A DNA stretch of 64,000 nt from Verrucomicrobia bacterium LW23 (lineage in GTDB: Bacteria > Verrucomicrobiota > Verrucomicrobiia > Methylacidiphilales > UBA1321). The stretch lies in assembly GCA_003054695.1 (NCBI GenBank), contig QAZA01000045.1, positions 1-64,000 of the forward strand, written 5' to 3'. Below are positions 36,776 to 46,519 of this stretch, piece after piece (the stretch's first letter is position 1; each line of letters begins with the position of its first letter). The notes under the pieces are model-generated. The model worked only from the letters and a program-made list of their open reading frames with translations, had not been told where the DNA came from and did not search any database. A program made the position numbers and the translations under genes.

Positions 36776-38899
36776 CTACACAATCGCCGATACCTCTGCC
36801 CGGCGCGGCTTGACGGGGGAGATGCGGACGACGTTTTCGGGGTCGTAGTCCACGAGCTTGAGCCAGTCTTCCGTGATATCGCTGGGGGGGAAGATGTCGT
36901 TTTCCTGGTACTCGTGGTCCAGGGCGTAGAAGAGGTCGTCGAGGGTGAGTCCGTTGGACGCGGGGTCGCCGGGGTGGGCGATGGCGCGCTTGATGGCGCG
37001 CTCCTTGGCGCGCTCCACAATGCTGCTGATGATGGCGCCGCTGATGAGGTCGCCGCGGTAGAGGTACTCTCTGCGGCCGCTGCGGGTAAAGACCTCCAGG
37101 AACCGGTTGGAATCGCGGCGGCTGAACTGCGCTTCCATCAGCTCGCGCACCAGATAGTCCACCACGGCGGCGTTGCTGGTTGCGGCGGCATCCTTTCCTG
37201 CCGCGGCGGCGGCGCCGTGCTCGCGGCGCAAGGCCTGGGCGTAGGGGAGGTCGGGCGTCAGGTAGATGCGGTAGATTTTCTCCGCTTCCTCGCGCGTGGG
37301 GCGGTTCACCTTCACTTTGCGGTCGATGCGCCCCGGGCGCAGGATGGCGGGGTCAATCAGGTCCGCGCGGTTGGAAGCGAGGATGATGACCATCTCGTGC
37401 AGCGACTCGATGCCGTCCATCTCGGCGCAGAACATCGGCACCAGCGTGCTGAGGATGTTGCTGGCGCGGCCGGCGCGGCGGGTGCCCAGGATGGACTCCG
37501 CTTCGTCGATGAAGATGAAGGGCAGGTAGCCTTCGCGCGCTTTCTCGCGGGCACGGGCAAAGATTTCCCGCACCTGGCGCTCGCTTTCGCCCACCCACAT
37601 GTTGAGGACTTCCGGCCCCTTCACGTGCATAAAGTACTCCTGCCGATCCTCACCAAGCTTATCGCGCAGCTGTTTGGTAAGGTTGTAGGCGGTAGCCTTG
37701 CCGATAAGCGTTTTGCCGCAGCCGGGCGGGCCGTAGAGAAGAATGCCCTTGGGCGTGCTGTGGCGGTAGGCTTTAAACAGCTCCGGATGCAGCAGTGGCA
37801 GCTCGATTGCGTCGCGAACGGCGTTGCGCGCCTCTTCCTGGCCGCCGACCTTCTCCCAGGGGATCTCCGGCACGGTTTCGAGCAGGTGATCGCGGCTGGT
37901 GGGGCTTGCCACCACCTCCAGCGCCACGCGGCCGGTGGAATCCAGGCGCACTTCCAGCCCGGCCTTCAGCTTCTCTTTGAGGAGCGGCGTGCTGCGCAGG
38001 ACGACCGAGTTCTGCAGGCCCGTCTCGCTGCCCAGGCGCAGGCGGCCGTCGGGCAACACGTCCTGCACCTTTGCGACGGGTCCGCCGGCTTCGAAGCCGA
38101 GATCGCCGACGACGGCGTACGCTTCGTTCAACAGCAAACGTGTGCCGATCAACAGCTTGGATTGCTGGAGTCGCGGATCCACGGAGCAATAGAACTCCCC
38201 GCCGCACATCACCAGCGCGATGTCCGTTTTGGGCATGGCGAGGAGGGTGCCGACGCGGTTGGCGGGGCTCGAGAGTTTGGTGACGATGGCGTCGAGCTTT
38301 TCCACGGCGTCGCGCGCCTGCTCCTGCAGCACTTCCATCTCCTCAATGCGCGTGCGCAGGTAGTAGAAGTCGCGCCGCGCGCCCGACTCGTAGGGGACGT
38401 GGTGGGAGATCAGGTCGAGGATCTGCAGCGTGGAGAGATTCTCCAGATGCGACGAAGGCGGCGCGCCCCAGGGCGGGATGGCTTGGGACTCGTGCGGGCG
38501 AGAGTGCCCGTGCGTCTCGCCCTGGTCCTCAAAGAAAGCCCGCCCGCCCGTGCGCGGGAAAACAGGCGGTGCCGGCGGCCTGGGCAGTGACGAGGCGGCC
38601 GCGGGCGAGGGCGGGGGCGCAGCCGGGGCGGCCGATGGCGAAGGAGCACCGCCTGGCAGCGGATCCAGCCCAGGCACCCCGGGCGGCGCTGCGGGTGAGG
38701 AGGGCGAGGCCGCAGCGCTTACCTCAGGCCCGACATCCGCGTGGGCGGATTCCTCGGGCGGAACGGCTTCGCCTGCAAGCTCCACGTTATCCTTGCGCTT
38801 CGCTTGTTTCCTGGGACGGGCATCTCCAAACTCATCCCCCACAGTGGGTTTTGGTCTCTTGGGCACACAGGAATCTAAGCTTGCGGCGTGCCATCGCAA
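36776..38899 (-). CDS. Proteasome-type AAA ATPase (ARC/Mpa-like)
   Basis: 707 residues in the order of ARC/Mpa unfoldases. Residues 1-150 are disordered Pro/Ala-rich; a short coiled coil lies at about 175-210; tandem OB-like beta domains at about 212-330; the AAA+ domain from about 345. Visible motifs: Walker A GPPGCGKTLIGKA (390-402), pore loop WVG (435-437), Walker B FIFIDEAES (461-469) and the arginine-finger region DPAILRPGRID. It resembles actinobacterial Mpa across the ATPase and OB parts. It ends RAEVSAIV, without the penultimate tyrosine used to dock the 20S proteasome. No prcBA, pafA, dop, Pup or UBact gene was seen nearby. A GTG at 38866 could be the start. Confidence 0.85.
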   Translation of the reverse strand: MRWHAASLDSCVPKRPKPTVGDEFGDARPRKQAKRKDNVELAGEAVPPEESAHADVGPEVSAAASPSSPAAPPGVPGLDPLPGGAPSPSAAPAAPPPSPAAASSLPRPPAPPVFPRTGGRAFFEDQGETHGHSRPHESQAIPPWGAPPSSHLENLSTLQILDLISHHVPYESGARRDFYYLRTRIEEMEVLQEQARDAVEKLDAIVTKLSSPANRVGTLLAMPKTDIALVMCGGEFYCSVDPRLQQSKLLIGTRLLLNEAYAVVGDLGFEAGGPVAKVQDVLPDGRLRLGSETGLQNSVVLRSTPLLKEKLKAGLEVRLDSTGRVALEVVASPTSRDHLLETVPEIPWEKVGGQEEARNAVRDAIELPLLHPELFKAYRHSTPKGILLYGPPGCGKTLIGKATAYNLTKQLRDKLGEDRQEYFMHVKGPEVLNMWVGESERQVREIFARAREKAREGYLPFIFIDEAESILGTRRAGRASNILSTLVPMFCAEMDGIESLHEMVIILASNRADLIDPAILRPGRIDRKVKVNRPTREEAEKIYRIYLTPDLPYAQALRREHGAAAAAGKDAAATSNAAVVDYLVRELMEAQFSRRDSNRFLEVFTRSGRREYLYRGDLISGAIISSIVERAKERAIKRAIAHPGDPASNGLTLDDLFYALDHEYQENDIFPPSDITEDWLKLVDYDPENVVRISPVKPRRAEVSAIV

Positions 38900-38980
38900 A
38901 AAATATTTTTGAGGGAAAGCGGGGCGGACCCGAGGCGCCGCTTGCAGATGGGGTCGCGCACCCGTATGCTATTATGCGGG

Positions 38981-39850
38981 ATGAAACGTTATCTTGATCC
39001 TAAAAACGATCTGGTATTCAAGCGCATCTTCGGCCAGCACCCGAATGTGCTGCGCGCGTTTCTTAACGCCCTGCTACCGTTGGAGCAGCATGAGCGTATC
39101 GATTCCCTGGAATATCTCACTCCCGAGCAGACGCCGGAAATCCCGGTCATTAAGCATACCATCGTGGATGTGCGCTGCCGCGACGTCTCCGGCCGCCAGT
39201 TTATTGTGGAGATGCAGATGCAGTGGACCACCGCGTTTTTGCAGCGAGTCCTCTTTAACGCGAGCCGCGCCTACGTGCACCAGCTGGACAGAGGCGAAGA
39301 GTATGAGCTGCTGCAGCCCGTGTACGGCCTTAGTCTGCTGAACGATGTGTACGCGCCGGACCACAAAGGCTTTTACCATCATTATAAGATTGTGGCCGTG
39401 GAGGAGCCGGATCTGGAAATCAAGGGCTTGCAGTTGGTGTTTGTAGAGCTCCCCAAATTTGAAGCACGGGGCACCGATCAGGCGCGAGAACTCTGGCTGC
39501 GCTTTCTCAGTGAAACAGGCAAAAATGAGAAAGCCCCCGTGGAGATCGGCGAGCAGGGCGAGGAATTTCGTCAGGCCCTGTCGCTTGCGGAAGAGGCCGC
39601 GTACACGCGCGAGGAACTCCACGCCTACGATCGCTACTGGGACGCGGTAAGCACGGAGAAAACTCTTATTGCCGGCAAGTTTCGCGAAGGTCTCGCAGAA
39701 GGCCAGGCACTTGGACTGCGCAAAGGCCGCGCAGAGGGGAGGGCGCTGGGCCGAGCTGAGGGCCGGGCAGAAGCGCTGGCACAGGCTCTCGCAAGCATGG
39801 TTGCCTCCGGTGTGCCGGAAGCGGAAGCGCGGCGCATGCTGGGGATTTGA
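38981..39850 (+). CDS. Rpn/PD-(D/E)XK nuclease family (transposase-like)
   Basis: 289 residues. Starts MKRYLDPKNDLVFKRIFGQ, the typical start of the PDDEXK_2 / Rpn recombination-promoting nuclease group. VDVRCRDVSGRQFIVEMQM fits the D...E-x-Q nuclease core. The C-terminus is a helical repeat of KGRAEGRALGRAEGRAE type, common in these proteins. They cut DNA and promote RecA-independent recombination, and are often mobile and multi-copy. No terminal repeats were seen flanking it. Confidence 0.88.
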   Translation: MKRYLDPKNDLVFKRIFGQHPNVLRAFLNALLPLEQHERIDSLEYLTPEQTPEIPVIKHTIVDVRCRDVSGRQFIVEMQMQWTTAFLQRVLFNASRAYVHQLDRGEEYELLQPVYGLSLLNDVYAPDHKGFYHHYKIVAVEEPDLEIKGLQLVFVELPKFEARGTDQARELWLRFLSETGKNEKAPVEIGEQGEEFRQALSLAEEAAYTREELHAYDRYWDAVSTEKTLIAGKFREGLAEGQALGLRKGRAEGRALGRAEGRAEALAQALASMVASGVPEAEARRMLGI

Positions 39851-39938
39851 TTCCCATCGCCCCCAAAACCGCCTTTGGCGATGCTGCGCTTGTTGATACA
39901 CCCGGCCCATCTCCCTCCGCGTTTTCCCTCTTTTCCCG

Positions 39939-39966
39939 TTGACGGTACGTTGCCGCCCCCTAAGAT
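39939..39966 (+). promoter_or_regulatory. Possible gap promoter
   Basis: TTGACG (39939-39944) and TAAGAT (39961-39966) with a 16-bp spacer, about 70 bp before the gap start. Moderate match to sigma70 consensus; not confirmed. Confidence 0.35.
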
Positions 39967-39998
39967 AAAGCACGGGTTTTGCCACAGTACTTTTGTAA

Positions 39999-41084
<1,086 letters not shown>

Positions 41085-41126
41085 GCTCAGGCTTAACCAC
41101 TCATCTCTGCAGATAGCCTCATCCAG

Positions 41127-41166
41127 ACTCCGCCGGTTCAGCTTTGCGGCGACCGGCGGAGTTTTT
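41127..41166 (+). terminator. Rho-independent terminator after gap
   Basis: Perfect 11-bp stem ACTCCGCCGGT (41127-41137) with ACCGGCGGAGT (41152-41162), 14-nt loop, then a T run. It lies 42 bp after the gap stop. Confidence 0.85.
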
Positions 41167-41238
41167 GTGGACGGAACAAGCTTCACACCGCCCCCGATTT
41201 CCCTACGGTCTTTAAGTTAGAACGCTAACGCTTTCCCC

Positions 41239-42453
41239 ATGCCCAAGCTCACCATCAAAGATATCCCGCTGAAGGATCAGCGCGTACTCGTCCGCGTCGA
41301 CTACAATGTGCCGCTGGACGAAAAGGACGGGAAATTCGTCATTACCGACGAAACCCGTATCAAAGAGACGCTGCCCACGCTGGATTACCTGCTGGAGCAG
41401 GGCGCCAAAACCATCCTGTGCGCCCACATGGGCCGCCCCAAAGGCAAGCGCGAGCCATCCACGAGCCTGCGCCCCGTGGCCGAGCGCCTGGCCGAGATCC
41501 TCAAGCGCCCCGTCGCGTTTGTGGATGACTGTATTGGCGAGAAGGTGGAAGCCACCGTCGCCGCGATGAAGGCCGGCGATATCGTCCTCCTCGAGAACCT
41601 CCGCTACTACAACGAGGAGGAGAAGAACAACCCCGAGTTTGCCGCCAAACTCGCCAGGGTGGCCGACGTCTACGTCAACGACGCGTTCGGCGCCGCCCAC
41701 CGCGCGCACGCCAGCACCGAAGGCGTGGCGCACATCGTGCCCACCAAGGCCATCGGCTTCCTCATGGAGAAGGAGCTTCAATTTTTGGGCGAAGAACTGA
41801 AGGCCCCCGCCAAACCGTTCGTCGTCGTGCTGGGAGGCGCCAAGGTCTCCGACAAAATCGGCGTTATCGACGCCCTGCTGGACAAGGCCGACACGATCCT
41901 CATCGGCGGCGCCATGGCCTACACCTTCGGCCTCGCCCTGGGCAAAAAGATCGGCAAGTCCCTCTCCGAGCCCGATAAAGTGGACGTAGCGAAGGAAGCG
42001 CTGGAAAAAGCCAAGGCCAAGGGTGTACGCATCGTGCTTCCTGTCGATACCCTTATTACGGAGCACCTCGACTTTAAGGCAAAGACCATCTCCGAGCCCA
42101 AAACCACCGCGCCCGGCGAGGACATCCCCGACGGCTGGGAAGGCGTCGACATCGGGCCCGAGACGATCGAGCTTTACAAGAAGGAAGTTGCCGCCGCGAA
42201 GACCATCCTCTGGAACGGCCCCATGGGCGTCTTTGAGGTAAAGGCCTCCGCCACAGGCACTTTTGCCATTGCCGAAGCGGTGGCCGCCAACACCGGCGCG
42301 GTCAGCATCATCGGCGGAGGCGACTCCGTCAAGGCCATCAAACGCGCGGGCTACGCGGATAAAGTCAGCTTCATCTCCACAGGCGGCGGCGCCTCCCTGG
42401 AGTTTCTGGAAGGCAAAGTCCTCCCCGGCGTTGCCGCCATTCCCGAAAAGTAA
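41239..42453 (+). CDS. pgk: Phosphoglycerate kinase
   Basis: 404 residues. N-terminal VLVRVDYNVPLDE, substrate loop HMGRPKGKREP, LLENLRYYNEEEKN and the C-terminal GGGDSVKAI and STGGGASLEFLEGK nucleotide motifs are all in place. It makes ATP from 1,3-bisphosphoglycerate. Start ATG gives MPKLTIKDIPLKDQRVLVRV. Confidence 0.97.
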   Translation: MPKLTIKDIPLKDQRVLVRVDYNVPLDEKDGKFVITDETRIKETLPTLDYLLEQGAKTILCAHMGRPKGKREPSTSLRPVAERLAEILKRPVAFVDDCIGEKVEATVAAMKAGDIVLLENLRYYNEEEKNNPEFAAKLARVADVYVNDAFGAAHRAHASTEGVAHIVPTKAIGFLMEKELQFLGEELKAPAKPFVVVLGGAKVSDKIGVIDALLDKADTILIGGAMAYTFGLALGKKIGKSLSEPDKVDVAKEALEKAKAKGVRIVLPVDTLITEHLDFKAKTISEPKTTAPGEDIPDGWEGVDIGPETIELYKKEVAAAKTILWNGPMGVFEVKASATGTFAIAEAVAANTGAVSIIGGGDSVKAIKRAGYADKVSFISTGGGASLEFLEGKVLPGVAAIPEK

Positions 42454-42554
42454 CGCATTGCACCCCAACGCTTAGCGCGGCGCGCGCCGCTTCCGGCCCA
42501 CGGGCCCGGCCGCGCGCCGCAGCCAGGCGACCCTCCCCTCAGGATCCCCAGGTA

Positions 42555-42857
42555 ATGACTAGCTATCTTAAAGACAACACCGGCACGATCATCGCGCACA
42601 TCAAGGACTTGCGCTATAACGACCGCGCTAAAGCCTACGTTGGCCACCTGGAATACGCCAAGGACCAACCCAAACTCCAATCCCTGCTGGCCAAGCTGGA
42701 GACCCTGGTGGACGGCCTGAGCCTCTCCGACATCGACGACGTGCAGGAGGAGATTGACCGCCTGAACATCAAGGTGCGCCTGGAGAACAACGAGGAGCGC
42801 GTCATCAAAGACCTCTTTGTGAACAAGGAGAACGGCGTCTCCTTCCGCGTCGAATAA
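42555..42857 (+). CDS. Small hypothetical protein between pgk and tpiA
   Basis: 100 residues: MTSYLKDNTGTIIAHIKDLR, a short beta region, then a helical pair rich in Leu/Asp (LAKLETLVDGLSLSDIDDVQ) and a final beta segment. No membrane segment or signal peptide. Position inside the glycolysis cluster and clean coding pattern support a real gene. No family recognised. Confidence 0.75.
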   Translation: MTSYLKDNTGTIIAHIKDLRYNDRAKAYVGHLEYAKDQPKLQSLLAKLETLVDGLSLSDIDDVQEEIDRLNIKVRLENNEERVIKDLFVNKENGVSFRVE

Positions 42858-42890
42858 AACAGCTATTGTCCGCGTACAAACAGGTGACTT

Positions 42891-43013
42891 CAACTCTCAT
42901 TCCGCCTTTGGTGTCTTGGTGACTTGGTGGTCATCTGCCTTCGCCGGTACCTGGCCTTACGGAAGCAGATGAACCACCAAGGCACCAAGGCACCGAGGGC
43001 GGAATGAGAGTTG
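42891..43013. repeat. CTTGGTG/CACCAAG hairpin
   Basis: Left arm 42891-42930 and right arm 42974-43013 are 40-bp inverted copies with 4 mismatches. Outer bases are CAACTCTCATTCCGCC / GGCGGAATGAGAGTTG, inner part iterated CTTGGTG units. Sits between the small hypothetical gene and tpiA. Confidence 0.9.
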
Positions 43014-43094
43014 TAACCCATCTCAGGAGTTTCTCCTTCTCATCCGCAAGTATCCCCCACACGCACAGCACCTTACAACGCACCGAGCACCCCC

Positions 43095-43865
43095 ATGGCC
43101 CACCGTAAAAAGATTATCGCCGGCAACTGGAAGATGAACAAGACGGCGACCGAAGCCAAGCCGATCGTCCAGGACATCCTGTTGGAGCTGAAGGACTACG
43201 ATAACTGCGACATCGTGCTTTGCCCGCCCTTTACCGCGCTGACGGCCGTGAGCGAGGCGCTCTCCAGCGTGCAAAACATCCGCCTGGGCGCACAGAATGT
43301 GCACCAGGCCGCCAGCGGCGCCTACACGGGCGAGATCAGCGCCGCCATGCTGCGCGACCTCTACGTGCGCTACGTCATCATCGGCCACTCCGAACGCCGC
43401 CAGTACTGTGGCGAAACCAACGAGATCATCCGCCAGAAGACCAAGACGGCCATCGGCGGCTCTCTCAAGCCCATCGTGTGCATCGGCGAGACGCTGACTG
43501 AGCGCGAGGAAGACCGCTGGAAAGCCGTCCTTACCACCCAGCTGGAGGAAGGCCTGGCCGGCTTTACCGAGGAAGACCTGGCCGAAATCGTCCTGGCCTA
43601 CGAGCCCGTCTGGGCCATCGGCACCGGCAAAACCGCCACCCCCGCCCAGGCGCAGGAGACGCACGCCTACATCCGCACCGAGCTGGCCCGCCTTTTCGGC
43701 CAGTCCACGGCGGACCACATGCGCATTCAATACGGCGGCAGCGTCAAGGCCGACAACGCCAAAGAGCTTCTCAACCAGCCCGATATCGACGGCGCGCTGG
43801 TCGGCGGCGCCTCCCTGGAGGCCCGCAGCTTCGTCGGCATCATCAAGAACGCCTGCGGCGCCTGA
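43095..43865 (+). CDS. tpiA: Triosephosphate isomerase
   Basis: 256 residues. KIIAGNWKMNKT with the catalytic Lys, IIGHSERRQY with the catalytic His, AYEPVWAIGTGKTA with the catalytic Glu and loop 6, and the phosphate-binding IQYGGSVKADN and GALVGGASL. It interconverts DHAP and glyceraldehyde 3-phosphate. Confidence 0.97.
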   Translation: MAHRKKIIAGNWKMNKTATEAKPIVQDILLELKDYDNCDIVLCPPFTALTAVSEALSSVQNIRLGAQNVHQAASGAYTGEISAAMLRDLYVRYVIIGHSERRQYCGETNEIIRQKTKTAIGGSLKPIVCIGETLTEREEDRWKAVLTTQLEEGLAGFTEEDLAEIVLAYEPVWAIGTGKTATPAQAQETHAYIRTELARLFGQSTADHMRIQYGGSVKADNAKELLNQPDIDGALVGGASLEARSFVGIIKNACGA

Positions 43866-43926
43866 TAAGCGCAGCTTTGGACGGGATATAAGTGAGGACC
43901 GGACGTTCAGTCTTCTCCCTCTTCAA

Positions 43927-44024
43927 CCTGGTGCCTTGGTGACGTGGTGGTTAATATTTCTTCACAAACAGCCTGGAGCTAATCGAAGGGAGATTAACCA
44001 CCAGGACACGAAGACAACCAAGTT
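43927..44024. repeat. CTTGGTG/CACCAAG hairpin, degenerate
   Basis: Left arm 43927-43955 (CCTGGTGCCTTGGTGACGTG then GTGGTTAAT) and right arm 43993-44024 (ATTAACCACCAGGACACGAA then GACAACCAAGTT) are imperfect inverted copies. Lies in the 345-bp gap between tpiA and rpmI, which otherwise holds no gene that I could support. Confidence 0.75.
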
Positions 44025-44210
44025 TCGGATAGTGGGGACGCTCTGCACGTGCAATAACCCCGTTGCGAACGATCCGCAATTGCAGAGCATGAGCCGGCAC
44101 CAAAAACTTTTCACACTTCTTTGTTGACGTTGCGGCACTGCTTTGGCACCCTAACCGCTTCGCTACATTGAGCACTCAGCTCAGCAACACCATCACTCAG
44201 AAGGATTGTT

Positions 44211-44420
44211 ATGCCACGACCCATCGCGCGCCGCAAAACCAAGAAGGCGGTCGCCAAGCGCTTTAAAGTGACTGCTACCGGTAAGGTAATTACCCAGCAG
44301 GCAGGCCGCCGCCACCTGGCCGGCAGCAAAAACCGCAAGCGCAAGCGCCACCTCGCCAAAGCCAAAGTGCTCGACGTGTCCGATATGGACCGCGTCATCC
44401 TCAATCTGCCCTTCCGCTAA
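44211..44420 (+). CDS. rpmI: 50S ribosomal protein L35
   Basis: 69 residues, strongly basic: MPRPIARRKTKKAVAKRFKV, GRRHLAGSKNRKRKRHLAK. Matches bacterial L35 in length and pattern. The usual infC gene is not upstream; tpiA is. Confidence 0.95.
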   Translation: MPRPIARRKTKKAVAKRFKVTATGKVITQQAGRRHLAGSKNRKRKRHLAKAKVLDVSDMDRVILNLPFR

Positions 44421-44966
44421 GCCGCCCGGCGCCCGCATGCGCCTCAAAGCAAAGCCACACGGCAGATTTTACCCCGACTCCCTTTTCCGACACCGACACA
44501 CTCTCTCCCTCAGCCATCGTTGCACTCCGGCGCTCCGCGCGCCGGCAGGATGCGAAACGATACCAACAAGGGCACCCCTAGCCTCCCTGCCGCGGTAGAA
44601 GCTCGCGCGCGAAATGCCAGGATCAACAACGTCAGTCGTCTCCCCACTCTAGGGCCGCGCCTCGTTTTAAGGCGCGGCACACGGTGGGCGCGTGCGATAT
44701 ATCGTGTTGCTCCCCAAGCATTTGGCGCGAGAGCGATAGCCGCGCCGCAAGTCCCCGGGCCAGGTCCAGACGCCCGGGCTTTCCAAGTAAAGCCTCCACG
44801 GTATCCGCCCCGCTCCCCTGCATCGTGCAGCATCGGCCGGCGACGAAGCCACCACAACGGCGCCCCCCCCTTAAACCGGGAGCCCCGTAGCGCCAGGCGG
44901 ACGAAAAGCAGGCGGGCCCTCCGATACCGACATCCCCGTCCCCACCTTACACTTCAGGATAACACC
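44421..44966. other. Unusually long rpmI-rplT spacer with hairpin
   Basis: 546 bp separate rpmI and rplT, which are normally adjacent. No convincing gene is present in it. A perfect 9-bp hairpin GCCGCGCCT / AGGCGCGGC lies at 44654-44678 with loop CGTTTTA. The region may hold a separate rplT promoter and an L20-controlled leader, but no L20-binding mimic was identified. Confidence 0.5.
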
Positions 44967-45317
44967 ATGCCCCGTGCAACAAACGCCCCCGCCTCGCGCG
45001 AACGCCGCCGTCGCGTCATAGAAAAAGCCAAAGGCTACCGCGGCCGCCGCAGCAAGCTGTTCCGCTACGCCAAGGATGCCACCATGAAGGGCCAGTACTG
45101 GTCCTACCGCGACCGCAAGGTACGCAAGCGCGACTTCCGCGCGCTGTGGATTACCCGCATCAACGCCGCCGCCCGCGCCCTCAACATCACCTACAGCCGC
45201 CTGATCGAAGCGCTGGCCAAGGCCAAGATCGACATCGATCGCAAGGTTCTGGCCGACCTGGCCGTGCACGAGCCCGCCACCTTCAAGGCAATCGTCGAGA
45301 AAGTGCGCCCCGCCTGA
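44967..45317 (+). CDS. rplT: 50S ribosomal protein L20
   Basis: 116 residues: MPRATNAPASRERRRRVIEK, RGRRSKLFRYAKDATMKG, RDRKVRKRDFRALWITRIN and LNITYSRLIEAL are all classic L20. It binds 23S rRNA early in 50S assembly and in many bacteria represses its own operon. The ATG at 44967 is chosen over a longer open frame whose upstream part has no similarity. Confidence 0.96.
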   Translation: MPRATNAPASRERRRRVIEKAKGYRGRRSKLFRYAKDATMKGQYWSYRDRKVRKRDFRALWITRINAAARALNITYSRLIEALAKAKIDIDRKVLADLAVHEPATFKAIVEKVRPA

Positions 45318-45471
45318 GCCCGTTCCAGAGCCCCAAACCGGGGATCTGCTCGCCCTGGCTAAAGTCTTAAAAGCCAAGATTTTAGCTGAGCAAAGCGTGC
45401 GCCCGAGTGAGAGCCGGCCCGTTCGGCCCCGGCGGGCGATTGCCGGGGGCAGCGGTTTTCCCTTTCTGCCT

Positions 45472-45514
45472 GGCCGGCGAGTCCTCCTTTGTGGAGGCCG
45501 CCGGCCCTTTTTTT
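45472..45514 (+). terminator. Rho-independent terminator downstream of rplT
   Basis: GGCCGGC...GTCCTCC (45472-45487) pairs with GGAGG.CCGCCGGCC (45493-45506), followed by a run of seven T (45508-45514). About 155 bp after the rplT stop. Confidence 0.75.
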
Positions 45515-45734
45515 GCGAGGCCATGCTCTGGACGCCAGGCAGAGACAAGGAACAATGCGCCCGCACCGCGTTGCATTGTGTGTAACCGCTGTTTGCAGGA
45601 TATTACACTTGCGAAACAGTGCGCCAAGGTGTAAATATTACGCTTTCGCACATTCCACCACGCCCCGTCCACCCTCGGTTCGCCCGCCGTGCCCGGCGGC
45701 AACCCGCACAGCAGAAGAAGCAGCCCCGGTCCCC
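45515..45734. other. Spacer before the IclR regulator
   Basis: 220 bp between the rplT terminator and iclR. Includes an A/T-richer patch with TTGCGAAACAG and TAAATATTACG (about 45609-45643), which could be an iclR promoter or operator. No gene or clear dyad identified. Confidence 0.35.
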
Positions 45735-46487
45735 ATGACAGCCCCGTTTTCGCAACCTAACCAGAGTGTGCTGGCCGCCATCGAATGCCTGCAGTGGCTC
45801 GCGGGCTCCCAGGTCCCCATCAGCAACATCGAGATGGCGCGGCAAATGGGTGTGGACCGCAACCGGGCCAACCGTCTGCTCAAAAGCCTCGTCATGGCCG
45901 GCATGGCGCAACAAACGCCGGACCGTAAGTTTGTGGTAGGCAACGGCTTCCACGCCCTGGCCGCCCAAAGTCTCCGGGGCTCCGGCCTGCTGGTAGCCGC
46001 CCTGCCGGTGCTGGAGCCGCTGCGCCGCTTCAAGGCCATCGCGGCGCTGGGCGTGCTGTGGCACCGCGAGGTAGTGTACCTTTACCACAACTGGTCCACA
46101 GCGCCCGCGTGGCAAAACGTCGCCACCATCCCCGCGCACCCCGCCATGTCGTCCAGCATTGGCATGATTTTGATGTCGCACCAGAGCGAGGAGGTCATCG
46201 ACCGCCTCTACGAGGACGGCAGCGTCCAGCCCTTCCCCAGCCTGGCCGCGATGAAGGCCGAACTGGCCCGTTTCCGCACCCGCGGCTACAGCCGCATGAT
46301 GCACCAGCACGACGAATTCTTCTCCGAAGCCGTCCCCATCCACCAAAACGGCAGCCCCGTCGCCGGCATCGCCCTCAGCAACGTCCCCGCCACGTTTCCC
46401 GAAGCCGAGCGCCTGGAAGCCCTCCGCAACGCCGCGTCGGAAATTGAATGCGCCATGAACAAGCTGCGCAAGCCGGCGCGGGGGTGA
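45735..46487 (+). CDS. IclR family transcriptional regulator
   Basis: 250 residues from the ATG at 45735. The N-terminal winged helix-turn-helix is seen as ISNIEMARQMGVDRNRANRL then LKSLVMAGMAQQ. The C-terminal effector domain has HPAMSSSIGMILMSH (equivalent to the usual H-x-TA-x-GKA region) and ends with SEAVPIHQNGSPVAGIALS. IclR proteins control carbon-source genes; targets unknown. Confidence 0.85.
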   Translation: MTAPFSQPNQSVLAAIECLQWLAGSQVPISNIEMARQMGVDRNRANRLLKSLVMAGMAQQTPDRKFVVGNGFHALAAQSLRGSGLLVAALPVLEPLRRFKAIAALGVLWHREVVYLYHNWSTAPAWQNVATIPAHPAMSSSIGMILMSHQSEEVIDRLYEDGSVQPFPSLAAMKAELARFRTRGYSRMMHQHDEFFSEAVPIHQNGSPVAGIALSNVPATFPEAERLEALRNAASEIECAMNKLRKPARG

Positions 46488-46519
46488 GGGCCCGTTAAGG
46501 CCTTCCCTTCCCCGGCTTG

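Noticed and set aside
38981-39850. A complete insertion sequence around the Rpn nuclease gene
   Set aside because: No terminal inverted repeats or target duplications were seen on either side of the gene.
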